NCBI GenBank assembly: GCA_964529175.1
Contig: CAZGVO010000007.1
Location: 124,001 to 188,000 of the forward strand
Reading direction: 5' to 3'
Source: JAAFJM01 sp964529175
Lineage (GTDB): Bacteria > Bacteroidota > Bacteroidia > UKL13-3
DNA: 64,000 nt
Both the position numbers and the translations under genes were made by a program. Shown here in pieces: positions 7,948-16,356 of this stretch (its first letter is position 1; each line of letters opens with the position of its first letter). The notes under the pieces were generated by a model. That model did not search any database. It was not told where the DNA came from and was given only the letters and a program-made list of their open reading frames with translations.

Positions 7948-8591
7948 TTTTTAGCACCTAAAATACATACTATCTTACATTACAAAATCAACCAAACAAC
8001 TAATAAATACCTGATAATATTATGTTTGCGCACGCAATGCGCAGTTTTGCGCAATACTTCAAAACAATATATTTCGTTATTTTTTAGTTACTAAATACTG
8101 AATATTTAGCTGGTTTTTATTCAGCTAATTATTCAATTTTAGAACATAATTAATCAGTAAAAGCTTCAATAATACCTGCATTTACTAATGTTTACGTTAA
8201 TTCGTAACTTTCGTAACTCCATTCGCAAATACCTATTTAACTCTATTTTTAGCTTGTACTTTTTAGCACCTAAATAAATACTTTCTTACATTGCAAAACC
8301 TACCTAACAATAAATACCTAATAATATTATGTTTGCGCGCGCAATGCGCAAGTTTGCGCAACACTTCAAACGAATATAATTAGTTATTTTTTTTGTAACT
8401 AAATATTTAGCTGGTTTTTATGCAGCTAATTATTCAATTTTAGAATATATTTAATCGGTAAAATATTAAAAAATACCAGTATTTACGAGTATTTCCATCA
8501 ATTCGAAACATTATTAATACCCTTCGCAAATACCTATTTAACTCTATTTTTTAGCATGTATTTTTAGCACCTGAAAATACATGCTAAAAAA
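7948..8591. repeat. Repeat family C, two ~300-bp units plus the start of a third
   Basis: TTTTTAGCACCTAAA begins copies at 7948 and 8260 (period 312 bp); TTTTTAGCACCTGAA at 8561 starts a third, 301 bp on. The copies share AATAATATTATGTTTGCGC, a GCGCAATGCGCA box, TTTAGCTGGTTTTTAT(T/G)CAGCTAATTATT and TTCGCAAATACCTATTTAAC. Identity is lower than in family B, so this part is older. Confidence 0.75.
8547..8591. repeat. Long perfect hairpin, 18-bp arms
   Basis: The left arm at 8547-8564 (TTTTTTAGCATGTATTTT) is perfectly complementary to 8574-8591 (AAAATACATGCTAAAAAA) around the 9-nt loop TAGCACCTG. The loop carries the AGCACC motif that forms the arms of the family A hairpins. It ends the repeat array on the right. 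Confidence 0.85.
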
Positions 8592-8789
8592 TACACAAAT
8601 TATTGTTTTTTTGATTTTTGCTGAAAATTCTTAGCTATATTTAATGAAACCACAAAGTATACTACATTTAAATAATAAAAGGCATCATTAAGCTAATTAT
8701 TCGCCAAGAGAATATTACAACTGGAAAAGCATAATTTTTAGTAATAACTGCCGTTATGATTCAATTTCAGCTTAAAAATGTTTTTTTCA

Positions 8790-10067
8790 TTACCTTCTTT
8801 TTGTTAGTTCGTTCTCTAGGATATCAAATATTTCTTGTTTCGTTAATTTGTCAATAATTAATTTCTCAAATATTCCTTTGTTTTCTGCAAGTCTGAACAA
8901 GTTGAATTTATCAAAATGTTTGTCAATATATTCCCAAGTCCAATCAAGTTTTTCACAACTTGAAAGGTTGTTCCAAATTAACTTACCATCATATTTATTA
9001 AGCAATTCAATTGTTAATGGCAGAGAATAGAATGAATAATGTTCTATATCAAATAAATCTAAATTGGCTTCAATGAATTCAATTGTAATTATATTTTTGT
9101 GGTTTCTTATCAACTCTGATTCTTTAAAATTCAATTTATCTTTATACTTTTCAATAAAGTCAAGTGGTAATTTTGTGTTAGAAAATTTACAAAGATTTAC
9201 CCAAGGTAATAACTTGATAAAATCATCGCCTAAAAAATAACTAATGTCATTTTGCTGACGAGAAAAAACATGAAACAGAAAGGTAGGCAAAGCCATTTTT
9301 TTCATCATTGGATTTGTAAATTCCTTTGCTTCATAATATCTTTTGTAATTATTGAAGACAAAATCAAATGATTCTTTATCGTAAATAATTGCAGGATTTA
9401 AAATAACCTTTTCCCAGTTCCATTTTTGGGAAGTTGAATATCTATAAATTAATTCTAAACTTTTAGGATTTTGCGATAATTCGTCAAAGTCAAGCTGGTC
9501 AATGTGTTTTTGAATAAACTCGACTGTTAAAGGAAGGTTTTTATTTGATGATAGTTTTTTCCAATCCCATTTTTCAGAGAATTCTTCAATAACATTTTCG
9601 TTGAATTCAATATTGATTCTTTGAGAAACAAAACTCCAATCTAATTTATCATTGAATCGTCTTAGATTGTCAATAGTTGATAATGGTTCTTTTGTAATTA
9701 ACCATTTACTCCAATCAAACTTGTCGCCAAACTCAGCTAATAAATTATCCGTCCATTTTATATTTTTTGACAAATGAATTGAACTAAAATCTATTTGATT
9801 TTCATACTTTTTGAAGAATTCAAAATCAAGACTGATATTTTTTATTTTCCAAATTGCTGTCCAATCAATCTTATCAACTAAACCATCAATTATTTTAATG
9901 TCCCAATCAATAAACTCGTTATTCATTAAATGGTAGCGGTCAAAATTTAAAACCAACTTATATTTAAGTACTTCTTCTTTTGAAAAAGGGTAGAAGCGCG
10001 AAATCAAATCAACTTTAAGTTGATTTAATGCAGTTTCTTTCTCCTCTTTTTCAAATAAACTTTTCAT
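8790..10067 (-). CDS. WDW-repeat protein at the end of the restriction operon, function unknown
   Basis: A 425-residue protein composed almost wholly of degenerate ~25-30-residue repeats with the pattern (hydrophobic)D(W/F)xx(L/I)xx...LxxxFIxxxxDK(L/W)DW. Examples are KIDWTAIWKIKNISLDFEFF, KWDWKKLSSNKNLPLTVEFI and KLDWSFVSQRINIEFNENVI, with roughly ten or more copies. Similar Trp/Leu repeats occur in scattered bacterial proteins and in large DNA viruses of protists. It starts 2 bp after the helicase/GIY-YIG gene ends, so it is cotranscribed with the restriction genes. It may be a solenoid for protein or DNA contacts; this is inference. Confidence 0.7.
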   Translation of the reverse strand: MKSLFEKEEKETALNQLKVDLISRFYPFSKEEVLKYKLVLNFDRYHLMNNEFIDWDIKIIDGLVDKIDWTAIWKIKNISLDFEFFKKYENQIDFSSIHLSKNIKWTDNLLAEFGDKFDWSKWLITKEPLSTIDNLRRFNDKLDWSFVSQRINIEFNENVIEEFSEKWDWKKLSSNKNLPLTVEFIQKHIDQLDFDELSQNPKSLELIYRYSTSQKWNWEKVILNPAIIYDKESFDFVFNNYKRYYEAKEFTNPMMKKMALPTFLFHVFSRQQNDISYFLGDDFIKLLPWVNLCKFSNTKLPLDFIEKYKDKLNFKESELIRNHKNIITIEFIEANLDLFDIEHYSFYSLPLTIELLNKYDGKLIWNNLSSCEKLDWTWEYIDKHFDKFNLFRLAENKGIFEKLIIDKLTKQEIFDILENELTKRR

Positions 10068-10069
10068 AG

Positions 10070-12571
10070 CTAATCTTCGTTTACAAAACTTTCCTTATAT
10101 TCCTTTGAACTGATTACTGTGTCATATAATCCAACATCCTCGCCTTCGTGCTTGTTAATACCAATGTAAACCAAACTTGCATCTTCATAACGTTTGAATT
10201 TATAAACAGCATCGTTCATTAGTGCAGAGTTGAATACTCCAAGACTCACCAATAATTCAAAATCTTTCACATTCAAACCAGTCACTTTTTTAAAAAGACC
10301 AGGTTCAAGTTGAGTAATCACGTCTTTTAAACTTCTTTCTCTATAGTCAGTTAGGTACATAAATACAGGAACACGGGTGGCAAACTTGATGAGTTTTTCT
10401 TGAATTTGTCGTCTTAAGTTTTTGTATTCTTTTTCTTCGTCAGTTAGTTCTTTCTTCTCTTTCTTAGAAAGCTCTCTCTCATTCGCCTCACTCTTTGTTT
10501 TCTTGACAGATTCTGATTTATTGATAATTGTTTCTATGTCTTGATTTAAGTTTCTAAAACCTTCAATACTCATTAAGGCTTTCATTGCATCTTCACTGTT
10601 CATTAAACGATGTAAAGTATTGTTGTCAACATTCACTAACAATGCACTTTCCCAACGCCTTGCCAAAAGTGTAGCTGTAGTTCCACTCATTGCCATATCC
10701 AAAATTCCAGCAGCATCAACTTGTTTCATTGAACTCCCATCATAAGCAAGAACAGGCAGAAAGTGAATAAATTCTTCCACTTTCTTTTCGGGATTGGATT
10801 CGCCTACATTTAAACGGCAGCTATAATCAGCAATTTGTCGCAAGGCTCTGTCTGGTGCAAAATCAAAAACATAACATTCTTGTTTTATAATTTCCTCTTT
10901 GTTTGGCGATTTGCTATCAGGATTTTTTATTGTCCAAGGAGTTTGAACTCTAAAAGCCGCTTGAAAATAGGTTTCAGGGCTTGATGAATTCCGTAACATA
11001 AATATTCCTGTCCATGGTTTTACAGAAACCCCTGTGGTAAGTTTACCGCATGAAAGCGTAATTGATTTGGTTTGTAACGGATTTTCCATTGCTTTCAGAA
11101 TAGGAGGCAATGCCTCAACTCCTATTCCTGCACTTGTACCTGCTGCAACTACTACTGTATAATCATGGTAGAATTTATTCTGCTTTTGTGCTATCAAATT
11201 GCTCATTGCATGGCAAGATGCAACAGTAGGTAAAAACCAAAATGTATGAGAGAGCACATTTAACAATGGTGCATGTGAAAATGGTAATGGAGGTTTTTTT
11301 GCGCCTAATTTTAAATTGTCAATAGTAGTTTCTGAAAAGGAACCACGAATTAAGTCCAACCATTTTTGTACTTCACTTTCGTATTTAAATTTTGCTTTTT
11401 TTCCTTCTCCATCAGCAGAGAAAAATACATTCAAATCAAATTCATTGAACTCACCTTTCATTGCTATTTCACGAATAGAATCGGGTAATTGGTAAGTAAG
11501 CATTACCATTCTTGGTAATGATGCATAAGGATTTGGTTCTCCCTTCCAATTTTCCTTTGCTTTTTGTTCGTCAGAATAAGTCCAGTTATAAATTTGTTCT
11601 TCTATAAATTCTCCTGATTCAATGGCCCTAAAAGGAGTACCTGACAAGTATAAATAACCATTAGTTGTAATTGGCATATTTCCTTCATCAAAGTAGTCCA
11701 TTGCTTCGCCTTCCCCAAACTCTAACTCCTTTTTATCTTCTGCGGCAAATAAATCTTTAGCATTTTCGCGCCAAGCACCATAATGGTATTCGTCAAATAC
11801 TACACAATCCCAATTAGTAGTATGTACCCATTCGTTTCTTGCTTTAATTCCGCCCACATCATTTTTTCCTAAATAATCCTGAAATGAGCCAAAGCAAACA
11901 AAGGGTTTCTTTTTATCTACATCTTTAAAATTTAAACCATTTCGAGAAATAAACTGCCAACCTTTAAAATCAATATGGGTTTCTAAATCTTCCTCCCAAG
12001 CACTTTGAACAGCAGGTTTAAATGTTAGTACTAAAACTTTTTTCCAGCCCATTTTTTTTGCTAATTGATAAGTAGCAAAAGTTTTTCCGAAACGCATTTT
12101 TGCATTCCAAAGAAAACGAGGTGCTTTATCATTGTTTTCCGTTTTAAAACTTTTAAAATACTGAATGGTCTTATTTACTGCATCCGCCTGTTCAGGACGC
12201 ATTCCAAAATCAAGCGTTCGGTTGTCTTCATTTTTTACACCACTTTTTATTTCAAGAATTGCAGCTTTTAAATCTTTAACTGTGCATTTAAACCACTCAC
12301 CCTCTGTGTTTTTTATACCTTTCTTTTTTAAATAACGGTGCACATCAAAATCGGTAAATGCACTTCCATCATTTCGCATAGCCGATTCTTCAAATACAAT
12401 TTTATATTTTACCCTACTCGTTTTTAGTTGTTCAGCAATGCGATTTTGAGAGGTTCTACTGGTATAGCCTACTTTTAGTAAACCCTTATGAGTTGTTACT
12501 TCAAGCAATTCGTACGCATAAATAGTAGGATTTGCCTCTGGTCTTGATGGAAAAAAGTCTTTTTTACTCAT
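10070..12571 (-). CDS. GIY-YIG nuclease-SF2 helicase restriction protein
   Basis: An 833-residue protein. Residues ~15-105 are a GIY-YIG (T5orf172/MUG113-like) nuclease domain: TIYAYELLEV and LLKVGYTSRT, with a Glu in EGEWFKCT. Residues ~120-600 are an SF2 helicase/translocase: Walker A variant NAKMRFGKTF (159-164), DEYH box (260-263), then a helicase C-terminal domain with QAAFRVQTPW (arginine finger region). A charged helical tail follows (~690-720). Fused nuclease plus translocase next to Eco57I-like methylases suggests the cleaving subunit of a restriction-modification system. The 210-bp leader contains an operator-like repeat cluster. Confidence 0.85.
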   Translation of the reverse strand: MSKKDFFPSRPEANPTIYAYELLEVTTHKGLLKVGYTSRTSQNRIAEQLKTSRVKYKIVFEESAMRNDGSAFTDFDVHRYLKKKGIKNTEGEWFKCTVKDLKAAILEIKSGVKNEDNRTLDFGMRPEQADAVNKTIQYFKSFKTENNDKAPRFLWNAKMRFGKTFATYQLAKKMGWKKVLVLTFKPAVQSAWEEDLETHIDFKGWQFISRNGLNFKDVDKKKPFVCFGSFQDYLGKNDVGGIKARNEWVHTTNWDCVVFDEYHYGAWRENAKDLFAAEDKKELEFGEGEAMDYFDEGNMPITTNGYLYLSGTPFRAIESGEFIEEQIYNWTYSDEQKAKENWKGEPNPYASLPRMVMLTYQLPDSIREIAMKGEFNEFDLNVFFSADGEGKKAKFKYESEVQKWLDLIRGSFSETTIDNLKLGAKKPPLPFSHAPLLNVLSHTFWFLPTVASCHAMSNLIAQKQNKFYHDYTVVVAAGTSAGIGVEALPPILKAMENPLQTKSITLSCGKLTTGVSVKPWTGIFMLRNSSSPETYFQAAFRVQTPWTIKNPDSKSPNKEEIIKQECYVFDFAPDRALRQIADYSCRLNVGESNPEKKVEEFIHFLPVLAYDGSSMKQVDAAGILDMAMSGTTATLLARRWESALLVNVDNNTLHRLMNSEDAMKALMSIEGFRNLNQDIETIINKSESVKKTKSEANERELSKKEKKELTDEEKEYKNLRRQIQEKLIKFATRVPVFMYLTDYRERSLKDVITQLEPGLFKKVTGLNVKDFELLVSLGVFNSALMNDAVYKFKRYEDASLVYIGINKHEGEDVGLYDTVISSKEYKESFVNED

Positions 12572-12671
12572 TTTTATTGGTTTGTATTTGCTTTGAAAAT
12601 AAGATTTAGTTGAAAATCAGCAGTGTGTACCATGTTTGATTTACTTTGCAAATTGAAATAATAATCTAGAA

Positions 12672-12771
12672 TATGTCGATTCAATCGACATACTAAAAAT
12701 GTATGTCGAAAAAAATAAAAAAAATCGACATAGCTTTTTCTTATGTTTATGAAATCGACATAGCTTTTTCT
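12672..12771. promoter_or_regulatory. TATGTCGAT operator cluster between the fic gene and the restriction gene
   Basis: Five copies of TATGTCGA(T) in both orientations. A perfect palindrome at 12672-12692 has arms TATGTCGATT and AATCGACATA around one base. There is a single box at 12702-12709, and a 20-bp direct repeat AAATCGACATAGCTTTTTCT at 12722-12741 and 12752-12771, exactly 30 bp apart. The cluster lies upstream of the minus-strand helicase gene (start 12571) and just behind fic. It looks like a multi-site operator; the winged-helix C-terminus of the Fic protein is a candidate binder (inference). Confidence 0.55.
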
Positions 12772-12781
12772 CAAATGCTCA

Positions 12782-13873
12782 TTATTTTGAAAGTACATCA
12801 ATCAATTCTGTATTGATATAATATATTTCATTACCAATTTTTACAGAAGAAAGCATACCCGCTTTTTCTAGTTTTTTCAAATATTCACTGGCAGTTTGCC
12901 TTTTAGCAATATTGTTATCTTCTAAAATTTTAATTTTAATATAAGGATTACTATACAACAAATCAACCAACTCTTTTGAGTACGAAGATTTTAAAACTTC
13001 TTTTACTTTATATGTTGCTACCTGTTTTAACGATAAAATATCGTTTATTTTTTTTAAAGTGATAGCCGAAGTTTCAGCTACACCATTTACCACAAACAAA
13101 ACCCATTCTTCCCAATTACTATCTTCTGTAATTGATTTTAATAGGCGGTAATAATCTGATTTATTTTGAATAATATATCTACTCAAATATAACACAGGTA
13201 AGCCCAATAGCTCTTGTTGTATTAAATACAACACATTTAAAATCCTTCCAGTCCTTCCATTGCCATCGCTAAATGGATGAATTGCCTCAAATTGATAATG
13301 CAACAAAGCCATTTTTATTAATGGATCTAAGTCCGAAAATTCATTATTATTAATAAACATTTCTAACTTAGATAGCTTTTCTCTAATTATGTCTTCGCCT
13401 TCTGGTGGTGTATATACAATGGTATTGTTAGTTGGGTTAGCTAATTTAGTACCCACATTTTTTCGTATATTATCGGTTGTGTTTCTTATTCGTTGCATTA
13501 CACCCACCAGTAAATTAGTAGTAATTAATTGGTTTTTTTGCAACTCTGCTATGCCCCAGTACATGGCTTCTCTGTATTGTAAAACTTCTTTTGCAGCTTG
13601 GTTTTTAACTGCATCGCCCATTAAAGTGGCTTTGTATAGTTCATCTTGCGTGGTTACTATGTTTTCAATGGCATTCGATTCCTTACTTTCTTGTAAAACA
13701 ATGGTGTTTAAAAGCAATTCGGGGTTTGGCAAGGTTTGGCAATAGCCTTTTAATTCAGCCAATAATTTATTTGCCTTAATGGTTGCTTTAAATATGGAAC
13801 TTGTTTCCAAATTTTTATTGGGTGGCAAATCAGGCAAAGCATTGTATGGGGTGTCTTTATTAAATTTTTCCAT
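12782..13873 (-). CDS. Fic family AMP-transferase-like protein, self-inhibited type
   Basis: A 363-residue Fic/DOC protein. The full active-site motif HPFSDGNGRTGR lies at 199-210. An N-terminal inhibitory-helix motif, S66-N-A-I-E70-N71, fits the (S/T)xxxE(G/N) rule of class II Fic proteins, where the Glu blocks ATP positioning. Residues ~285-363 look like a winged helix (TASEYLKKLEKAGMLSSVKI). Such proteins transfer AMP to target hydroxyls, often their own or a partner's. It lies 11 bp behind the methylase gene, inside a restriction locus. The target cannot be read from sequence. Confidence 0.92.
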   Translation of the reverse strand: MEKFNKDTPYNALPDLPPNKNLETSSIFKATIKANKLLAELKGYCQTLPNPELLLNTIVLQESKESNAIENIVTTQDELYKATLMGDAVKNQAAKEVLQYREAMYWGIAELQKNQLITTNLLVGVMQRIRNTTDNIRKNVGTKLANPTNNTIVYTPPEGEDIIREKLSKLEMFINNNEFSDLDPLIKMALLHYQFEAIHPFSDGNGRTGRILNVLYLIQQELLGLPVLYLSRYIIQNKSDYYRLLKSITEDSNWEEWVLFVVNGVAETSAITLKKINDILSLKQVATYKVKEVLKSSYSKELVDLLYSNPYIKIKILEDNNIAKRQTASEYLKKLEKAGMLSSVKIGNEIYYINTELIDVLSK

Positions 13874-13884
13874 AAACCGTTTAT

Positions 13885-15420
13885 TTACTCACTACTAATT
13901 TCCATAGGGCGAACCATTGATTCAATAAACTCAATTTCTTGTTCGGTTAAACCATATTTTTTATACAATTTTTCATCTGTCCAATGCTCTTTAAAATCTT
14001 GAATAGGAACAAACTGATAAACCCCTTTTGCAGCATGTTGTGTATTCTTTCTCAATAAAATTAAAAAACGAAAAAACTTAGTTTGAATATATGATAGAAC
14101 ATTTCTTGCCCGCTTTTCATTTGCATATGGACCTATTACAAGATAAGTCTCCGTGCAGCAACTGTTAGGTTCTCCATAAAACGGTTTATTAATTATTTGA
14201 TGTGGAAAACCCTCCCCTGCTCCATAAGCCATTGTAATATAAATTTTATGCTCCTTTATCCAATTTTGATTCAACATTATTTCATTTAAAGAAACATATC
14301 CAACATCTTTATTTGTATAAATTTTTACAGCTTCTTTAAATGGTTTCGATTTACCCTTAAAAAACGTTCTAAATCCAAATGGTTTTTGAGTACTTACTTG
14401 GCTACTAAATGATTCTTCTTTTTTCAGTTTTACTTTCTGTAATATAGAAATTGATTCATTATACCTGACAAAAATATCGCTGTCTTTCTCCAAAAGTGGT
14501 CTTTTTAGTATTGATATATTCTCACCTCTAATAGTTTTCACTTCACAATTGCCTTTATGTTCTTTATCCCATAAAAAATAACATACACCTCCTTTGATTT
14601 CTACACCAGGAAAGCACTCAGAAGAAACTGGAAAATCAACTATATTCGAAATTCTTGTATCCTTCAACATTTCATCTCTAAAAATATCAAGCCCACGACC
14701 TCCAGAAAACCACCTTGAAGGGATTATCATAGTTAAATATCTTGGGTTAAGTTTTTTAGCTTGCTGAACAAATTTGTTATAAAGTGGGATTGCTCCTCCT
14801 CGTGTTCGGGTTTCTTCATTGTTATCTCCTCCGTCACTCAACTGATATGGAGGATTTCCAACAATTACATCGAATTTCATTTTTTTAAAAATTGTTTTTG
14901 TTATGTCTGTATGAATAAATGGATAAGCGTAAGTTTCTAAAGCATCTTCACGATCATACACTTCTTGGCTTGCACCACAATAACTACACTTACCATTTTC
15001 CCAAGTGTGTTGCAAGCGTTCATATATAATATTACCTTGTTCGTTTTTAAAATCATCACAAACAGAGTATTTACCATTAGCTGCTTTAGAACAATACACA
15101 CTTCTTCGCGAAAGCAAAGAGGTTAATTCTGTTATGGCTATGCCATATAATTGTGTGGTATAAATATGGTTAATGCGTTTTTGCTTATCAGGTATTTGTT
15201 TTTCCAAACCAATCATTAATCGTTTGGCAATTTCTCGCAAAAACACACCCGATTTACTTACAGGGTCCAAAAATTTGGCATCTTTATTTTTCCAAATTTC
15301 CTTGGGCAATAAATCCAATATTTGGTTTACTAAATTTGGAGGTGTAAATACCTCGTCATTGCTTAAGTTAGCAAGGCACGAAAGCACATCAGGGTTATAA
15401 TTAGTAGTTTGAGTTTTCAT
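13885..15420 (-). CDS. Eco57I-like N6-adenine DNA methyltransferase
   Basis: A 511-residue gamma-type methylase. The N-terminus has EVFTPPNLVNQILDLLP, then a motif I variant FLDPVSKSGVFL in which the usual ACGSG is changed to VSKSG. The catalytic motif IV is intact, Asn189-Pro-Pro-Tyr192 (VIGNPPYQLSDGG). Cys pairs around residues 105-150 (including CSYC) may bind zinc. The C-terminal ~200 residues resemble a target-recognition domain. It overlaps the upstream methylase-like gene by 4 bp. It should modify the site cut by the helicase/nuclease encoded two genes downstream. The weak motif I raises the question whether SAM binding is shared with the partner protein. Confidence 0.85.
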   Translation of the reverse strand: MKTQTTNYNPDVLSCLANLSNDEVFTPPNLVNQILDLLPKEIWKNKDAKFLDPVSKSGVFLREIAKRLMIGLEKQIPDKQKRINHIYTTQLYGIAITELTSLLSRRSVYCSKAANGKYSVCDDFKNEQGNIIYERLQHTWENGKCSYCGASQEVYDREDALETYAYPFIHTDITKTIFKKMKFDVIVGNPPYQLSDGGDNNEETRTRGGAIPLYNKFVQQAKKLNPRYLTMIIPSRWFSGGRGLDIFRDEMLKDTRISNIVDFPVSSECFPGVEIKGGVCYFLWDKEHKGNCEVKTIRGENISILKRPLLEKDSDIFVRYNESISILQKVKLKKEESFSSQVSTQKPFGFRTFFKGKSKPFKEAVKIYTNKDVGYVSLNEIMLNQNWIKEHKIYITMAYGAGEGFPHQIINKPFYGEPNSCCTETYLVIGPYANEKRARNVLSYIQTKFFRFLILLRKNTQHAAKGVYQFVPIQDFKEHWTDEKLYKKYGLTEQEIEFIESMVRPMEISSE

Positions 15421-16073
15421 ATTTGCCCTAATTTTAAATAATGTATTGGTGGAAAATCTCTCACAGGTTCATCAATTGCTCCTGTATTCCCCTCATCGTT
15501 AAACATAGTAAATTGGTGTGTTTTTTCAACCAAAAACTTAAATACAAAATCTCTTCGTTTTACCATGTTTTCATTAATAAAACTCCATTCAGAAAATACA
15601 ATTGGTTTTTTAGTTATTGGGTTTGTAAAGTCTAAGGCATCACCCCAAAGAATATTTTTTTCTAATATAAATTTGATGGTTTTTATGAGTTCTACTTTAC
15701 TATTTGTTCCAAATTTGTTTAAATAAGCTTTCGAAACCAAATTAAACAATCTTTCACTACATTCTATTGCATTGTCCTCTAAAATATCAACACCATATAT
15801 ACTTGCAACTGCAATTACCGCATACTTTTCCCATTCTATTTGGCTTTTACCATACCTTTCAGTAACAACAGTTAATTTTCGTTTTAACACTTCAGCCAAA
15901 AAATTACCATTCCCACAAGCAGGCTCCAAAAAACGTGAATCAATTCGTTCTGTTTCATGTTTTACCAAATCAAGCATAGCATTAACCTCGCGCTCATTGG
16001 TAAATACTTCGCCATGGTCTGTAACTCGTTTTTTAGATTTAACTTGTTCTTCGTTATATATTTCTTCGTTCAA
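15417..16073 (-). CDS. Short methyltransferase-like protein with motif I but no NPPY
   Basis: A 218-residue protein with a clean SAM-binding motif I, FLEPACGNGNFL (48-59), preceded by TDHGEVFTNEREV as in Eco57I-type enzymes, and a motif III-like GDALDF. There is no NPPY motif IV and the protein ends soon after where it would be expected. It overlaps the next gene by 4 bp (ATGA), so translation is coupled. Either it is a duplicated, shortened methylase half, or it pairs with the 511-residue protein, which has NPPY but a degenerate motif I. First gene of the restriction operon. Confidence 0.75.
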   Translation of the reverse strand: MNEEIYNEEQVKSKKRVTDHGEVFTNEREVNAMLDLVKHETERIDSRFLEPACGNGNFLAEVLKRKLTVVTERYGKSQIEWEKYAVIAVASIYGVDILEDNAIECSERLFNLVSKAYLNKFGTNSKVELIKTIKFILEKNILWGDALDFTNPITKKPIVFSEWSFINENMVKRRDFVFKFLVEKTHQFTMFNDEGNTGAIDEPVRDFPPIHYLKLGQI

Positions 16074-16356
16074 TACGACTATTCTTTATTGTTTTATTTG
16101 CTTGCTAAATTATGTAAATTTTATTAAATGTTGTAAGAATTTAGCTCTTTTTCTTTTGTTAATTATTGGCATTTTAATGTAATTGTTTTTAAGAAACAAA
16201 ATCGACAATTAAGCCGAACCACTTTTTATACAATCTCAATTCTTTTACAGTTTTGATTTATTTTGTTAAATTAAATATGTCAAATTAGTTTTATATACAA
16301 GTTTTTTTACCGTTGGCTTTAGTATTACAAAAACTATGTGCTTACAAATGCGTTAG

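Larger units (their letters stand above)
6503..8789. other. 2.3-kb non-coding region made of tandem repeats and hairpins
   Basis: No credible gene. The region is built from three repeat families, listed separately: ~192-bp units with TTTTTTAGCACC hairpins (6515-6980), ~191-205-bp units with TTTTTAGTTAC hairpins (6981-7758) and ~300-bp units (7948-8591). All are AT-rich and punctuated by TGCGCA/TTGCGCAA boxes. The last ~200 bp (8592-8789) shows no repeat I can define and precedes the 3' end of the WDW-repeat gene. Confidence 0.8.

Noticed and set aside
7840..8094. Open frame of 84 codons in the repeat array
   Set aside because: It runs across repeat family C sequence, has no family resemblance and is not preserved in the second repeat copy.
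12574..12801. 75-codon minus-strand frame before the helicase gene
   Set aside because: It overlaps the end of fic and its residues (KSYVDF repeated) are just the translated TATGTCGAT operator repeats.
15772..16182. 136-codon plus-strand frame opposite the short methylase gene
   Set aside because: Antisense shadow of a well-supported methyltransferase-like gene; Ser-rich, no motif.
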